Source: Saccharomyces paradoxus (lineage: Eukaryota; Ascomycota; Saccharomycetes; Saccharomycetales; Saccharomycetaceae). Taken from it: 64,000 nucleotides of DNA. Positions 1 to 8,699 of this stretch are shown one piece after another. A program made the position numbers and the translations under genes. The notes under the pieces are model-generated. The model saw only the letters and a program-made list of their open reading frames with translations, was not told where the DNA came from and did not search any database. Within the stretch, counting starts at the first letter, position 1. The number at the start of each line of letters is the position of its first letter. The stretch is taken from positions 478,501-542,500 of the forward strand of contig NC_047497.1 of NCBI RefSeq assembly GCF_002079055.1, read 5' to 3'.

Positions 1-199
1 CCCCGGCTTTTTTAATTTCGTCCACCACCAAGTCTGCAGCTTTGGAGTTATGCCCTGAGCCGCCCATAGTGCCACCTAGATCGTTGACGACCACTTTTGC
101 ACCTCTGCTTGCGTAAGCCAGTGCATAAACTTTGCCTAAGCCTCCTCCAGCGCCCGTAATTACAACAACTCTATCTTTAAACGATAACTTTTCAGACAT
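1..199 (-). CDS. FOX2: Peroxisomal multifunctional beta-oxidation enzyme, N-terminal part only (runs off the window)
   Basis: The first 66 codons are visible, beginning at the ATG at 199. Fox2 carries the second and third steps of peroxisomal fatty-acid beta-oxidation (2-enoyl-CoA hydratase 2 and D-3-hydroxyacyl-CoA dehydrogenase). The visible segment is the start of the first short-chain dehydrogenase domain. It shows a hydrophobic strand followed by the nucleotide-binding TGxxxGxG motif at residues 15-22, and then the VVNDLGG strand that ends with the acidic residue of the Rossmann fold. The family protein is about 900 residues, so more than 90% lies to the left of position 1. Two oleate response elements upstream (438-492) fit oleate induction. 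Residues 2-4 (SEK) differ from the PGN that I recall in S. cerevisiae. Assignment is by recognition of the sequence and synteny. Confidence 0.96.
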   Translation of the reverse strand, partial: MSEKLSFKDRVVVITGAGGGLGKVYALAYASRGAKVVVNDLGGTMGGSGHNSKAADLVVDEIKKAG

Positions 200-390
200 G
201 TCTTGTTTAAATTAGAAACTAAATCGAATATTTGTTGGCTTTTACTTATTAAACTAACTAACGAGCCCTTCTACCCTTTGAAATTGAGAGTAAAGCAGGC
301 TAGAAACTACTTCTTATATAACATGTTCACTTCAACTTCCTTGTTTTTTTACCCCATCCTCCTTTGCTTTCTTGCTGGTGTTGATCCCCG

Positions 391-396
391 TTGGAG
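391..396 (+). promoter_or_regulatory. Possible Adr1 half site in the FOX2 promoter
   Basis: The hexamer TTGGAG matches the Adr1 core TTGG(A/G)G and lies about 195 bp upstream of the FOX2 start. Adr1 co-activates peroxisomal genes together with Oaf1/Pip2. A six-base match is weak on its own, and the support comes from the nearby oleate response elements. Confidence 0.4.
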
Positions 397-437
397 TAAA
401 AAATGACAAATAACCGCCGAGGGTTCTAGTAAGGATA

Positions 438-492
438 CGGCGTTAACTAATATCCCCGTCGATCACTTTCGGAGTTAACGTTGGCCCTTCCG
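438..492. promoter_or_regulatory. Two tandem oleate response elements (Oaf1/Pip2 sites)
   Basis: Two elements fit the consensus CGG-N3-TNA-N(8-12)-CCG exactly. The first spans 438-458: CGG at 438-440, TAA at 444-446, CCG at 456-458. The second spans 470-492: CGG at 470-472, TAA at 476-478, CCG at 490-492. They lie about 240-295 bp upstream of the FOX2 ATG. The Oaf1-Pip2 zinc-cluster heterodimer binds such sites to induce beta-oxidation genes on oleate. The matches are seen directly, and their function is inferred from the family. Confidence 0.8.
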
Positions 493-1086
493 GAACCAAA
501 CAAGAAAGGACTCAATGAAAAGTTACAGCAAGACTTGAGGTGATTGAAAGACTAAAATGCTCTTTTTGTCTATGAAAAATAATGACTGTAACGGAAACGG
601 ATAATCGGAGGGAAAATTGACCTTATGTAGCAAATCAACGAAGTTTATACACATAGGCATAGACAAAACAATAAAAATAGAGAAAGCGGATTAGTATAAA
701 AATATGAAGAAACTATTATTTTTCTAAAAAGCCTTGGGTGAACTCAGGTTGCGGAATAATTCTTGTTCCTCTATTACTATGTACTCAATTTTTTATTCAC
801 TAACTACCCAACATAATGGATTGATAAATTCATTTGTGTTATTGGAAAAATAATATCCCATACAGCGGTTTGGAAGATGGCGCAAATTCAGATACCGGTT
901 GCTTAAACTGTCATCAGTATTGTGAAAACTGTAATGCGAGGATCAAAAATCTAATAAGAAGCAAGTGTAGCATCAAATATTATGTAAAATTGCCCTTTCC
1001 CTTTTTTGAATAGCAAAATCTGTGAGAGGAGCTTCTTTTTACACTATATAAGAGAGGTATTAAAAACACGTACCGATTGGTCACAT
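493..1086. other. Intergenic, upstream half of the FOX2 5' flank
   Basis: About 590 bp of AT-rich DNA between the oleate elements and the delta LTR. I see no ATG-initiated ORF of useful size, no tRNA and no recognisable LTR relic here. A TATA-like stretch (tatataag) lies near 1045 with no obvious gene to serve. Confidence 0.5.
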
Positions 1087-1416
1087 TGAGATTTAGGTGA
1101 AGATTGAGATAATTGTTGGGATTCCATTCTTGTTAAAGACTATAATATTAGGTATACAGAATATACTAGAAGTTCTCCTCTAGGATCTTGGAATCCACAA
1201 AAAGAAATCGATAATTCCACATAATATTCTTATTTCTTCTTTCGTTTTATATGTTTTAGTTCACTATCCTATTACATTAGCAATCCTTGTGTCTCAGCTT
1301 CCATTAAATTTGATGACTGTTTCTCAATCTTTATGTCATCTTCTTACACCGCATATGATAATATACCAGTAATATTAATTCTAGTCAATAGATGATAGTT
1401 GATTCTTATTCCAACG
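1087..1416 (-). mobile_element. Solo LTR, delta family (Ty1/Ty2-like)
   Basis: A 330-bp solo LTR lying on the minus strand. On the plus strand it opens with TGAGATTTAGG and contains the typical delta blocks (aattgttgggattcc; atatactagaagttctcctc). It closes with ttccaac, the complement of the delta terminus. There is no internal element and no clear 5-bp target duplication, which points to an old insertion with some decay. It lies about 480 bp upstream of tRNA-Leu, in the zone favoured by Ty1-class elements. It seems to belong to a different subgroup from the two 318-bp copies elsewhere in the window. Confidence 0.92.
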
Positions 1417-1509
1417 AATAAAATTCACCGTAACTAAAATTGGAACCCTAGGTGTTTCATATCAGCTAGGGCTTCCAATCACTCAACATATCGGAACTGG
1501 AAAAAACTT

Positions 1510-1873
1510 TGTTGTATTACGTGCCCGAGTAATACCAAGATGTCTAGACAATCCTAATACACGGTAAGAAAGTAACTTGTTTTCAAGATTTATTATCAAC
1601 TGGATTCACAAAATGTTACTTCTTTATATAATCTATATAAGATCTGAATCTAACTGAAGGGTGGAAGCGCAGAATCTCGGATCTAAACTAATTTTTCATG
1701 TATTTATACATTTCGGGTGCTCCATTTAAGCATGGCCCACGTTCTGGGATGGAGTTGCTAATGTGATGCTAGTCTCTTTATTACTCATTGATTTATTACA
1801 AATACGTTTTAATTACGTGTAGTTATATGTGTAACTTGGCTACGAATGAGATATCAAATGTTGAGATGCAAAG
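1510..1873 (-). mobile_element. Solo LTR, sigma family (Ty3-like)
   Basis: A solo LTR of about 364 bp on the minus strand. On the plus strand it starts TGTTGTATTACGTGCCCGAG, the complement of the sigma 3' terminus. The sigma block ggtggaagcgcagaatctc is present near 1660, and it ends near 1873 in a decayed sigma terminus. The end lies 18 bp before the mature tRNA-Leu, matching Ty3's habit of inserting at the Pol III transcription start. No target duplication is readable. It is an old, decayed copy. Confidence 0.88.
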
Positions 1874-1891
1874 AAATCTCAATAAATAAGT

Positions 1892-2006
1892 GGTTGTTTG
1901 GCCGAGCGGTCTAAGGCGCCTGATTCAAGAAAACATCTTGACCGCAGTTGACTGTGGGAATACTCAGGTATCGTAAGATGCAAGAGTTCGAATCTCTTAG
2001 CAACCA
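1892..2006 (+). tRNA. tL(CAA)K: tRNA-Leu (anticodon CAA) with a 33-bp intron
   Basis: The acceptor arm GGTTGTT pairs with AGCAACC, followed by discriminator A at 2006. A box (tggccgagcgg) and B box (gttcgaatc) are both present. The anticodon CAA is at 1926-1928. A 33-bp intron (1930-1962) follows base 37, at the canonical position for tRNA splicing endonuclease. The T-run right after the gene (2007-2014) is a Pol III terminator. CAA leucine tRNAs of Saccharomyces all carry such an intron. Confidence 0.98.
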
Positions 2007-2014
2007 TTTTTTTT
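2007..2014 (+). terminator. Pol III terminator of tRNA-Leu
   Basis: A run of eight T directly follows the tRNA-Leu 3' end. Confidence 0.85.
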
Positions 2015-2262
2015 GTCTTTTTATATATTGTGAGTAACAACTGAATAACGGTGACGAATAGACCAGACCGATTAAAAGGTTCATGAATCAAAGTCCGTTA
2101 TAATCATATGTAAATTGATGTATATCGTACACTATTAGCTTTTTTTTTGGCAACATTTGAAAATTCAGATTATGATTCCATGATCCGGTCTTAAAAAAAA
2201 ATTACTACAATTCGTCAAGAATATTTAAGGTAAGTATGAAAGAACCCAACATGATAACTGAC

Positions 2263-4569
2263 TTACTCGTCATCTTCATCACTCTCAACATATTTAGGCG
2301 TTTGGTATTTCTTTGCGTTCACTTCATTCCCATCTACATCTAGCATTAGTTGTTCACTGGAATCTCGGGCCGGTCCATTCCTTGTACTAAAGTTAATTTT
2401 TTTAATTTGCACATTCCTCGAACCTGAATCATCATCCGAATCATCTGAGGAAGAGCTCTCCAATAAAGATTCAAGTGAAACGGAGGAAGATGAAGAAAAC
2501 GAAGAATGCGACCTTGTAACCTTAACCTTCTTGAATTGTGGCGTTCTTTCGAAGCTGGATGGTATTGCTTGGCCACTTTTTTTTTCTTCAGGAGTTGATT
2601 CCTTAACTGGCACCTTAGGTGAGATTTGTGTCTGTGCCATTCTATTAAAAATTTTCTCCGCGTTGTCTTTAGAATCATCAACAAGATCTCTCGTTAGTTT
2701 GACTACTTTTATGCTCGAAGCTGCGTTTGATGTTTTCCCAGCGTTGGCAAAAATATCCTTCAAGGATTTATTCCCCATGTTTCTTTTCCTTTTAAACTCT
2801 ATTACTTTCGATTCGGCGTCATCAGTCTTTCGTTTTACTTTAATTTTACCAAATTTTGCAGATTTCGTACCGGAAACAATACCATTGGGATCATTAGAAT
2901 GCTTAGTGTCCAGACCTACGCCTTCTGAATTTATGGGTTTGGGTTTATCTTTCTTCATTGTTTCAAATTTTCCATAACCTGGTTCCGCAACATTGCTACT
3001 TCTTTGGGTCTTAGATTCTTCAATTGGTTTAAACCTATTTAGTTTTCGTATAGTTTCTTGTATTTTTACGTCTTTCGCATGCGAAATAGAAGAGGCATCA
3101 CTCAATGATTTATCAGGAAATTCGTTCTCAACAAGTCGAAATAGGGCCTCCTTACCTTGACCTTGATGTAAACGATTATTCAATTTTTTCTCAGAAAAAA
3201 AGGAAGGAGAAATAGGATTTTTAGTACTCTGAGTACTCTGTACTGCGTCTTCAATATCACTGTTGAACGAAACGCTATCTAAGTCGGAATTGATATCCCG
3301 GAAACCTGCGGAAGCCCTCTTGGATTTATTGACAAACGAATCCGCATGATCATTATCGGTGTCGTTGAAATCCTCTTCGTCTGAAAATGTTTCTATCCTT
3401 CTATAATTTTCACCTATATCTTTGTCGTTCAGCGGCAGATCGTCTCTTTTTTTATTTTGAACTTTAATCTCTAAAGAACTCTTCCTGGGGCTATGAGCTG
3501 CGCTAGAGGTCTTTAAATCTTGTATATGCATATCAGAATTTGTAGAAGAAGTAGTGCTTAATTGAAAATCGGTATCAATCGAATCATACGAAATTTGCGG
3601 AGAATTTTCATCTGCAGGTTCATAATTAGGGTCTTCTGATGTATTGTGTAGGTCATTTGGGCCATTTGATTCGTGCATCTTAACGCCATCATTTTTCTGT
3701 TGCTCAATGGATGAAGGTATATTTTCTTTATTGTTGTCACTCTCATGTACTGCAGCTCCTTTGTTAGCATGGCAGTGATCTTGTAAATGCTTATGTACAT
3801 TCGATACAATTACTGTCGGAAGTAGTGGCACAGAACCCTTTTCTTTATTCAGTGCCTCATACTTGTTTGCAAGCGGTAGAATTTCATTCATTAGCGGCGT
3901 TGACACTCTCGACTTATTAACAAAGTTCTTTTTGAGCGAGCTTTTAGCTATCAGATGTAGCGTATCTTTATTTTGTGTAGACGATAAGCCTTCCCTAGAG
4001 ACTTTTTTCTTTTTTTCAGAAATCATGGATTTTGTGGACGACTTGTTCTGCCGTTTTCGCTGTTTTGCCAATTGTAAAAGCGAAATATGTTGATATCTAC
4101 TCCAGTCTAATTCATCTTTTAAAATTACCAAAACAACACCATCACTTTCAAATACATCTTTTATTGAAAATTCAGAATCCAAATCACAACCGTGTCTATC
4201 TCGTAGAGATACGATTTCAATTGGTTCGTTGAAGTTTGGATAAAGTCTATCAAATTTAGTTAAAATTTCATTGGAAAGCTGTAGAAGGGTATTGTTACCA
4301 TTTGTAAAATGTAGAAATTTTTTACAATTCGGGAGGTAATTAATAAAATCACTATCATGATTTGGTTGAATAGATTTGCGCGAAGACAGGCTCGTAGAAG
4401 AGGACTTGTTACAGTTATTGTTACTGTTGTTGTGCATAATTGTACCTTCATTACACTGAAGCATAGGAAATGCTAACTGTGAGGTATCGCTTATAGTCAA
4501 GCTTGTGTCGAGAAATGTGATGATATCCTGGGCACTTGGCGGCACCAGTACAATTTGCAACCTCCACAT
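2263..4569 (-). CDS. TOF2: Nucleolar rDNA-silencing and Cdc14-anchoring protein Tof2
   Basis: Encodes 768 residues from the ATG at 4569. An in-frame ATG three codons earlier (4578) is also possible, but the second ATG has the A-rich leader and gives the MWRLQ start of the known protein. Tof2 is the Net1/Cfi1 paralogue. It sits at the rDNA replication fork barrier with Fob1, helps recruit cohibin and condensin, and holds or activates the Cdc14 phosphatase in the nucleolus. The conserved Net1/Tof2 N-terminal region covers about residues 1-157. The rest is low-complexity, rich in Ser, Lys and acidic residues, with a Ser run then an acidic stretch near the C-terminus ([17 protein letters not shown]) and a VESDEDDE tail. 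Length is close to the 771 residues I recall for S. cerevisiae. Confidence 0.95.
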   Translation of the reverse strand: MWRLQIVLVPPSAQDIITFLDTSLTISDTSQLAFPMLQCNEGTIMHNNSNNNCNKSSSTSLSSRKSIQPNHDSDFINYLPNCKKFLHFTNGNNTLLQLSNEILTKFDRLYPNFNEPIEIVSLRDRHGCDLDSEFSIKDVFESDGVVLVILKDELDWSRYQHISLLQLAKQRKRQNKSSTKSMISEKKKKVSREGLSSTQNKDTLHLIAKSSLKKNFVNKSRVSTPLMNEILPLANKYEALNKEKGSVPLLPTVIVSNVHKHLQDHCHANKGAAVHESDNNKENIPSSIEQQKNDGVKMHESNGPNDLHNTSEDPNYEPADENSPQISYDSIDTDFQLSTTSSTNSDMHIQDLKTSSAAHSPRKSSLEIKVQNKKRDDLPLNDKDIGENYRRIETFSDEEDFNDTDNDHADSFVNKSKRASAGFRDINSDLDSVSFNSDIEDAVQSTQSTKNPISPSFFSEKKLNNRLHQGQGKEALFRLVENEFPDKSLSDASSISHAKDVKIQETIRKLNRFKPIEESKTQRSSNVAEPGYGKFETMKKDKPKPINSEGVGLDTKHSNDPNGIVSGTKSAKFGKIKVKRKTDDAESKVIEFKRKRNMGNKSLKDIFANAGKTSNAASSIKVVKLTRDLVDDSKDNAEKIFNRMAQTQISPKVPVKESTPEEKKSGQAIPSSFERTPQFKKVKVTRSHSSFSSSSSVSLESLLESSSSDDSDDDSGSRNVQIKKINFSTRNGPARDSSEQLMLDVDGNEVNAKKYQTPKYVESDEDDE

Positions 4570-4972
4570 TTTTATCATTTATCTATTTGAAGCAAACACC
4601 GAAGAGGGCAGAGGAGATTACAGAAATGCGATAAAAAAGCCGGCGTATTTATTAGATACTTGTGAAATTGGGTAGCTAGTCAAATGACTTATTCTTCTCA
4701 ACCAAACGAAATTAATAAATAAACAAACAAACAAATTAGAACCTTCATGCTTAAGATCTGAAGAATATGAAAAAATTATATAATCATATCGTATAATGCG
4801 ACTTTTTTTTCGAGATGCCGATGTTAACAATAAATACAAAAACGGCAGGAAACACTTTTATAATAATTAAAAATTGATTCTATATACGTACTTACTTTTT
4901 GGCTTTTACTTTTATTCTCTTTGTTTAATGGATATGTAGATGCTGTGAAAAAGACGTGTTTCTCCGGAATAG
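4570..4972. other. Intergenic: TOF2 promoter and YKR011C 3' end
   Basis: About 400 bp of AT-rich DNA between two minus-strand genes. It must hold the TOF2 promoter and the YKR011C terminator. I see no repeat, RNA gene or strong factor site, apart from short AAAC repeats near 4720-4735. Confidence 0.6.
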
Positions 4973-6034
4973 TTAAAAAGATATTTTGCCATTTTTATGC
5001 GGATGATGGTTATTGGGAGAGTTTTTAGTGATTTTTTTTTTTTCCACTAGCTGGAACTTTCGAGGTCTTTGTCTCGACCAAGCCTTCAAGTCAAAAGTTT
5101 CATAATCCTCGGCCATCAATTTGAAATAGCTTTCAAAATTCGACTTAATCAGATCGTTTGTGGCACTTGAGTGCATGAAATCCACATTCGGTTTAGACTC
5201 AGGGCCTCTGTAGATGTAGTCCGTCGAAGTTGCCTCTTCATCAGTACTTAAAGATGAAGGAGACAGTGAGTTTACTGGAGAGAAATGTCTTGATTCGCTC
5301 TCCAGAGATGTGGAAGGATCATTGTTTGAACATGATGCCAAACTGTTTTCCTTAAGATTTTGTTCCTGAACGTTATACTTTTTTTTCATCGAGTTATGGT
5401 AATTTCTTAAAATCGTTGTCAAAATTCGCTTGTTCGATAAAACTTTGGTCTTTATGACAGCAATAGAAACAACATTTTTGAAGTTATTGAAAACCTCCAT
5501 ATTGAACTGATCGTTTTTTTTCTTTTGCCTAGAAATGTTTTGACATATTTTATCATATTGAGACCAGAATTGTTCAACGTTTAATTTTGAAAGATCTTCG
5601 TTCATTTTTTCTAGACAATGCTGTAACCAAGCCCGTTTATCATAATTTCTGAACCGTCTATCATTCTGGAAAACGTCCTTCCAGGAAGTGTTCTTAACAA
5701 CATTGGCATCGTTATCCACGTACAACAGGACAGACAGCTTGTTCAATTGCCAGCGACCATCAGATTTCCAAATGAAAAAAGTGTCATTTATTTCTTCATA
5801 TTCAAGAATGTAGAAATGGGGAATACAATTCGGCTTCAAATATGCAGGTGCACAATCTATCTTCAAATTCTCTGTTATGGTCTCCGAAGTTTGTAATTCG
5901 ATCCCGTACAGTTCTTGAATAGAATGCACAAACTTGATAACTTGAGGTAAAGTGAGACCTTCCTTAATACAAGTCAATTTAACACGTGGTTGTTCTTCAC
6001 CAGCATATAAGTAAACGGTTTCTAACTTGGGCAT
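4973..6034 (-). CDS. Uncharacterised protein, YKR011C orthologue
   Basis: A 353-residue protein starting at the ATG at 6034. I recognise it by position and sequence as the orthologue of YKR011C, a protein of unknown function that I recall as nuclear in fusion studies. It has no signal peptide or membrane segment. The N-terminal 120 residues look folded (mixed hydrophobic and charged; FYILEYEEIND and TFFIWKSDGRW motifs). A central region is helical and Lys/Asn-rich. A Ser-rich stretch (SLSPSSLSTDEEATS) precedes a basic tail (KKKITKNSPNNHHPHKNGK) that could act as a nuclear signal. It shares a divergent 1.2-kb intergenic region with PRY2. I assign no biochemical role. Confidence 0.9.
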   Translation of the reverse strand: MPKLETVYLYAGEEQPRVKLTCIKEGLTLPQVIKFVHSIQELYGIELQTSETITENLKIDCAPAYLKPNCIPHFYILEYEEINDTFFIWKSDGRWQLNKLSVLLYVDNDANVVKNTSWKDVFQNDRRFRNYDKRAWLQHCLEKMNEDLSKLNVEQFWSQYDKICQNISRQKKKNDQFNMEVFNNFKNVVSIAVIKTKVLSNKRILTTILRNYHNSMKKKYNVQEQNLKENSLASCSNNDPSTSLESESRHFSPVNSLSPSSLSTDEEATSTDYIYRGPESKPNVDFMHSSATNDLIKSNFESYFKLMAEDYETFDLKAWSRQRPRKFQLVEKKKITKNSPNNHHPHKNGKISF

Positions 6035-6256
6035 GGCTCCCTTCCTTAAACACTTCGTATTTTTTTCTTCCTTTTCTGGCTGTCTATATTAGTGATTAAC
6101 TACAACAGAATAGTAACGAGTTCAGGCCAAATTCTCTTTAATTATAGTGCTTCTCTCCTAATATAAATCACTATACATTTCTTAGGGGTGTGTTTTGGTT
6201 TTTTGGTCTTATATTTTTGGCAACACGTTGAAACGCCACTCATGTGTAAACTATTC

Positions 6257-6263
6257 CGGGTAA
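6257..6263. promoter_or_regulatory. Reb1 site upstream of YKR011C
   Basis: CGGGTAA, the exact Reb1 core, lies 223 bp upstream of the YKR011C ATG in the YKR011C-PRY2 divergent promoter. Reb1 usually clears nucleosomes at such positions. Confidence 0.6.
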
Positions 6264-6882
6264 CATTTCATTATCCAATCATATCATGACGGCAAGAAGA
6301 TCAGTGAGTACAACCTAAACATTAAAAAATGTTTGAGCTATATATCATTATGTAAACCGAGGACGTCATGAAGTAAGGTTAGAAGCGTTCTTGCAAAATA
6401 GTGCACTGACTAGCCACTTACTAGAAGGAAAACAAAAAGTAACTGGAAAAGGTACTTTCATGTTGTTAGTGACTACTTGATGCTAAGCGAGGCTACTCGA
6501 GAGCGAGCTTTAATTCTTGATCGACCGGCTCGACCTTCTTCGTCATATTGCTGATCAAAATTCTACTACCATTACGGGATGCTTTTTCTTGGCTCGCTAT
6601 GGACGTTTCCTAATCGTGCTTACGCATTCTAGTTCTGTATTGGGTAAAAGAACGTATATCATTAAACAGTAGTTTCGGATCGTTTTAGCCTTGAGCAAAA
6701 TAAAACTCAGCTCGCCCCATTCACCATCATCCTGTAATGACGCCCACAGGCATTCTTGGTAATCCTGCAGAGATCTCACATCTGGGTCTTAACGGCTCTC
6801 AGCACTCTGGCGATGTGCTTCGAGAACGTCTTTCTTAACCGCAAAGACTGCACTGCGCCATCATTTAGATCGGTCGCGAGAC

Positions 6883-6933
6883 TTTCGCGACATTCGCGAA
6901 ATGCCAAAAGAAAATCGAGCTGGCCTCGCGAAA
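6883..6933. promoter_or_regulatory. Cluster of three SCB (Swi4/Swi6) sites ahead of PRY2
   Basis: Three exact CGCGAAA cores occur within 51 bp: 6883-6889 (reverse), 6895-6901 and 6927-6933. They lie about 325-375 bp upstream of the PRY2 ATG and 190 bp before its TATA box. SBF binds C(A/G)CGAAA to drive late-G1 transcription, so G1/S expression of PRY2 is inferred. Confidence 0.75.
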
Positions 6934-7132
6934 AAGTGAAAAAAAGAAATACGGATCGTTGAAATGGACCCCGTCATGAAACGAATGAGAGATCTGCCCA
7001 CAGATCATCTTTCCTATAGCGGGAATAAACATGTGGGCTATTCACAGTACATTTCGTGTATCTCACGCACTTCTCTATGTATGATATGTTTGAAACATAG
7101 ACGTCGTTCAAAGGCAATCATCTTGATCTTTG

Positions 7133-7140
7133 TATATATA
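7133..7140 (+). promoter_or_regulatory. PRY2 TATA box
   Basis: The tatatata stretch ends about 118 bp before the PRY2 ATG and is correctly placed after the SCB cluster. The rest of 6035-7258 holds only short ORFs, which I reject. Confidence 0.6.
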
Positions 7141-7258
7141 AGCTTGTTGCAGAGTGTCACATATTGGTGTGATGCTTTTGTTGGCTCTTGGTATCATCGT
7201 TCCTCGAAACACCCCAACATAAAACAATACCACTCCTTTAATACCAAAACTTACACAG

Positions 7259-8290
7259 ATGAAATTTTCTAAGGTCTCACTACTGGTCGCATCTGCATCT
7301 GTCGCTTTATCTGCTCCAGTTGCTGTAACTGTCACACAACATGTCCATCAAGCTGCTACTGTAGTGGTACAAGGTATAGTTCGTGTGGAAAACGGTCAAA
7401 CTCTAACAACATTCATTACCAAGGGCACTCAAACCGCTTCAGCCGCTAGTGCCACTGCTACCTTATCAGCTCCTATTGTGGTCGCTAATGCTGAAGTGGA
7501 CAGCATAGCTACTTCCGTTATCCAAGAAAGCGCTGTGGTGGCACAATCTGCAACATCTGAAGCTTTCTCTACCGCAACTACAATCACACAAGCGGTAGAA
7601 ACTTCTGAAAGTACCACACAGGAATCCAGCGAGAATGATGTAACCACATCTTTAACATCTTCAGTACAACCTACCAGCACAGCCACTCCAACAACTACTA
7701 CTGCCAGCCCAACCACAGCTAGCCCAACCACTGCCAGCCCAACCACAGCTAGCCCAACCACAGCTAGCCCAACCACTGCCAGCCCAACCACAGCTAGCCC
7801 AACCACAGCTAGCCCAACCACAGCTACCACTACTCAATCCACCGCCTCAACTACCCAATCCTCGAGCTCTGATTTCTCAACGTCGATGGTTAACGAACAC
7901 AACACCAAAAGGGCATTGCACAAGGATACCGGTTCTTTGACATGGTCCGACACACTAGCCACATATGCACAAAACTATGCTGACTCCTACGATTGTTCAG
8001 GGAACTTAGTACATTCCGGTGGTCCATACGGTGAAAACTTGGCGCTGGGTTATGGTACAACCGGCTCTGTTGATGCCTGGTATAACGAAATTACCAGCTA
8101 CGACTATTCCAACCCTGGTTTTAGTGAAAGCGCAGGTCACTTCACCCAAGTCGTATGGAAGGGAACTTCTGAAGTCGGTTGCGGTTTGAAATCTTGCGGT
8201 GGCGAATGGGGTGATTACATCATTTGTTCCTACAAAGCCGCTGGTAATGTCATTGGTGACTTTGCCGATAACGTTATGCCATTAGCTTAA
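7259..8290 (+). CDS. PRY2: Secreted sterol-binding CAP/SCP protein Pry2
   Basis: A 343-residue protein. Pry proteins bind and export sterols and acetylated sterols through a CAP domain. Visible in order: signal peptide 1-19 (cleavage after SALSA-like residues); a Ser/Thr-rich stalk likely to be O-mannosylated; eight perfect ASPTT units at residues 149-188; and the CAP domain at about 205-340. The CAP signature GHFTQVVWKGT is at 293-303. Candidate cavity residues are H252, E259, E290 and H294, with cysteines at 246, 308, 313 and 323. The ASPTT array makes it somewhat longer than the roughly 330 residues I recall for S. cerevisiae. The ATG lies downstream of a TATA box and an SCB cluster. A YKR012C-like antisense frame through the repeat is not a gene. 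Confidence 0.97.
   Translation: MKFSKVSLLVASASVALSAPVAVTVTQHVHQAATVVVQGIVRVENGQTLTTFITKGTQTASAASATATLSAPIVVANAEVDSIATSVIQESAVVAQSATSEAFSTATTITQAVETSESTTQESSENDVTTSLTSSVQPTSTATPTTTTASPTTASPTTASPTTASPTTASPTTASPTTASPTTASPTTATTTQSTASTTQSSSSDFSTSMVNEHNTKRALHKDTGSLTWSDTLATYAQNYADSYDCSGNLVHSGGPYGENLALGYGTTGSVDAWYNEITSYDYSNPGFSESAGHFTQVVWKGTSEVGCGLKSCGGEWGDYIICSYKAAGNVIGDFADNVMPLA
7703..7822 (+). repeat. Coding minisatellite, 8 x 15 bp (ASPTT)
   Basis: Eight in-frame 15-bp units inside PRY2, each gc(c/t)agcccaacca(c/t)(t/a)-like and encoding Ala-Ser-Pro-Thr-Thr. The units differ only at synonymous third positions, in two alternating versions. This suggests recent unit duplication and likely length variation in the stalk. 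Confidence 0.95.
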
Positions 8291-8517
8291 TCACTGAATC
8301 TAGCGACTACATGGCTATGGGCATTAACAGCGAAAATGAAAACATTTTCTTCTCTTTCGTTTCTCTTTTATAGTTTCAATTTTTATAACACACATCAAGG
8401 GTTCTTCTTTTTTAGGTTACGTAAATTAGATGCAAACAAAATCATATAACATCAAATTTTCATATATGCGTGCGTGGTAAATAAAATGAGCTAAAAAATT
8501 AGGGGTCTTGCCGACGG

Positions 8518-8554
<37 letters not shown>

Positions 8555-8699
8555 TATATTGTTCATCTACAACCATATATACGTGTACTCCTCCCTTTTC
8601 CCTTCTTTACTTTATTATGAATGTACTGCTTTATTACGAAGTGGCAGTTTAATTAAAGCAACTTCTGTTGTTTTACTCTAAAACGCAAATTATGACATA
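8291..8699. other. Intergenic between converging PRY2 and YPT52
   Basis: A 409-bp 3'-3' region that must hold both terminators. Its only distinct feature is the TA microsatellite at 8519-8550. The flanks are AT-rich with no ORF or RNA gene. Confidence 0.6.
8519..8550. repeat. (TA)16 microsatellite
   Basis: An uninterrupted run of 16 TA dinucleotides between the convergent genes PRY2 and YPT52. Such runs also resemble yeast polyadenylation efficiency elements (TATATA), so it may aid 3'-end formation for both genes. Confidence 0.97.

Noticed and set aside
203-406. 67-codon plus-strand frame beside FOX2
   Set aside because: It opens at TTG rather than ATG, is AT-rich in composition, and lies in the FOX2 promoter.
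1879-2091. 70-codon minus-strand frame over tRNA-Leu
   Set aside because: It is the antisense of a structural RNA gene and its protein has no recognisable features.
6964-7272. 102-codon plus-strand frame ahead of PRY2
   Set aside because: It spans the PRY2 TATA box and start region and overlaps the PRY2 ATG. Its composition looks random and no homologue is remembered.
7429-7830. 133-codon antisense frame in PRY2 (equivalent of dubious YKR012C)
   Set aside because: It consists largely of the reversed ASPTT repeat (VVGLA units) and is explained by the coding minisatellite.
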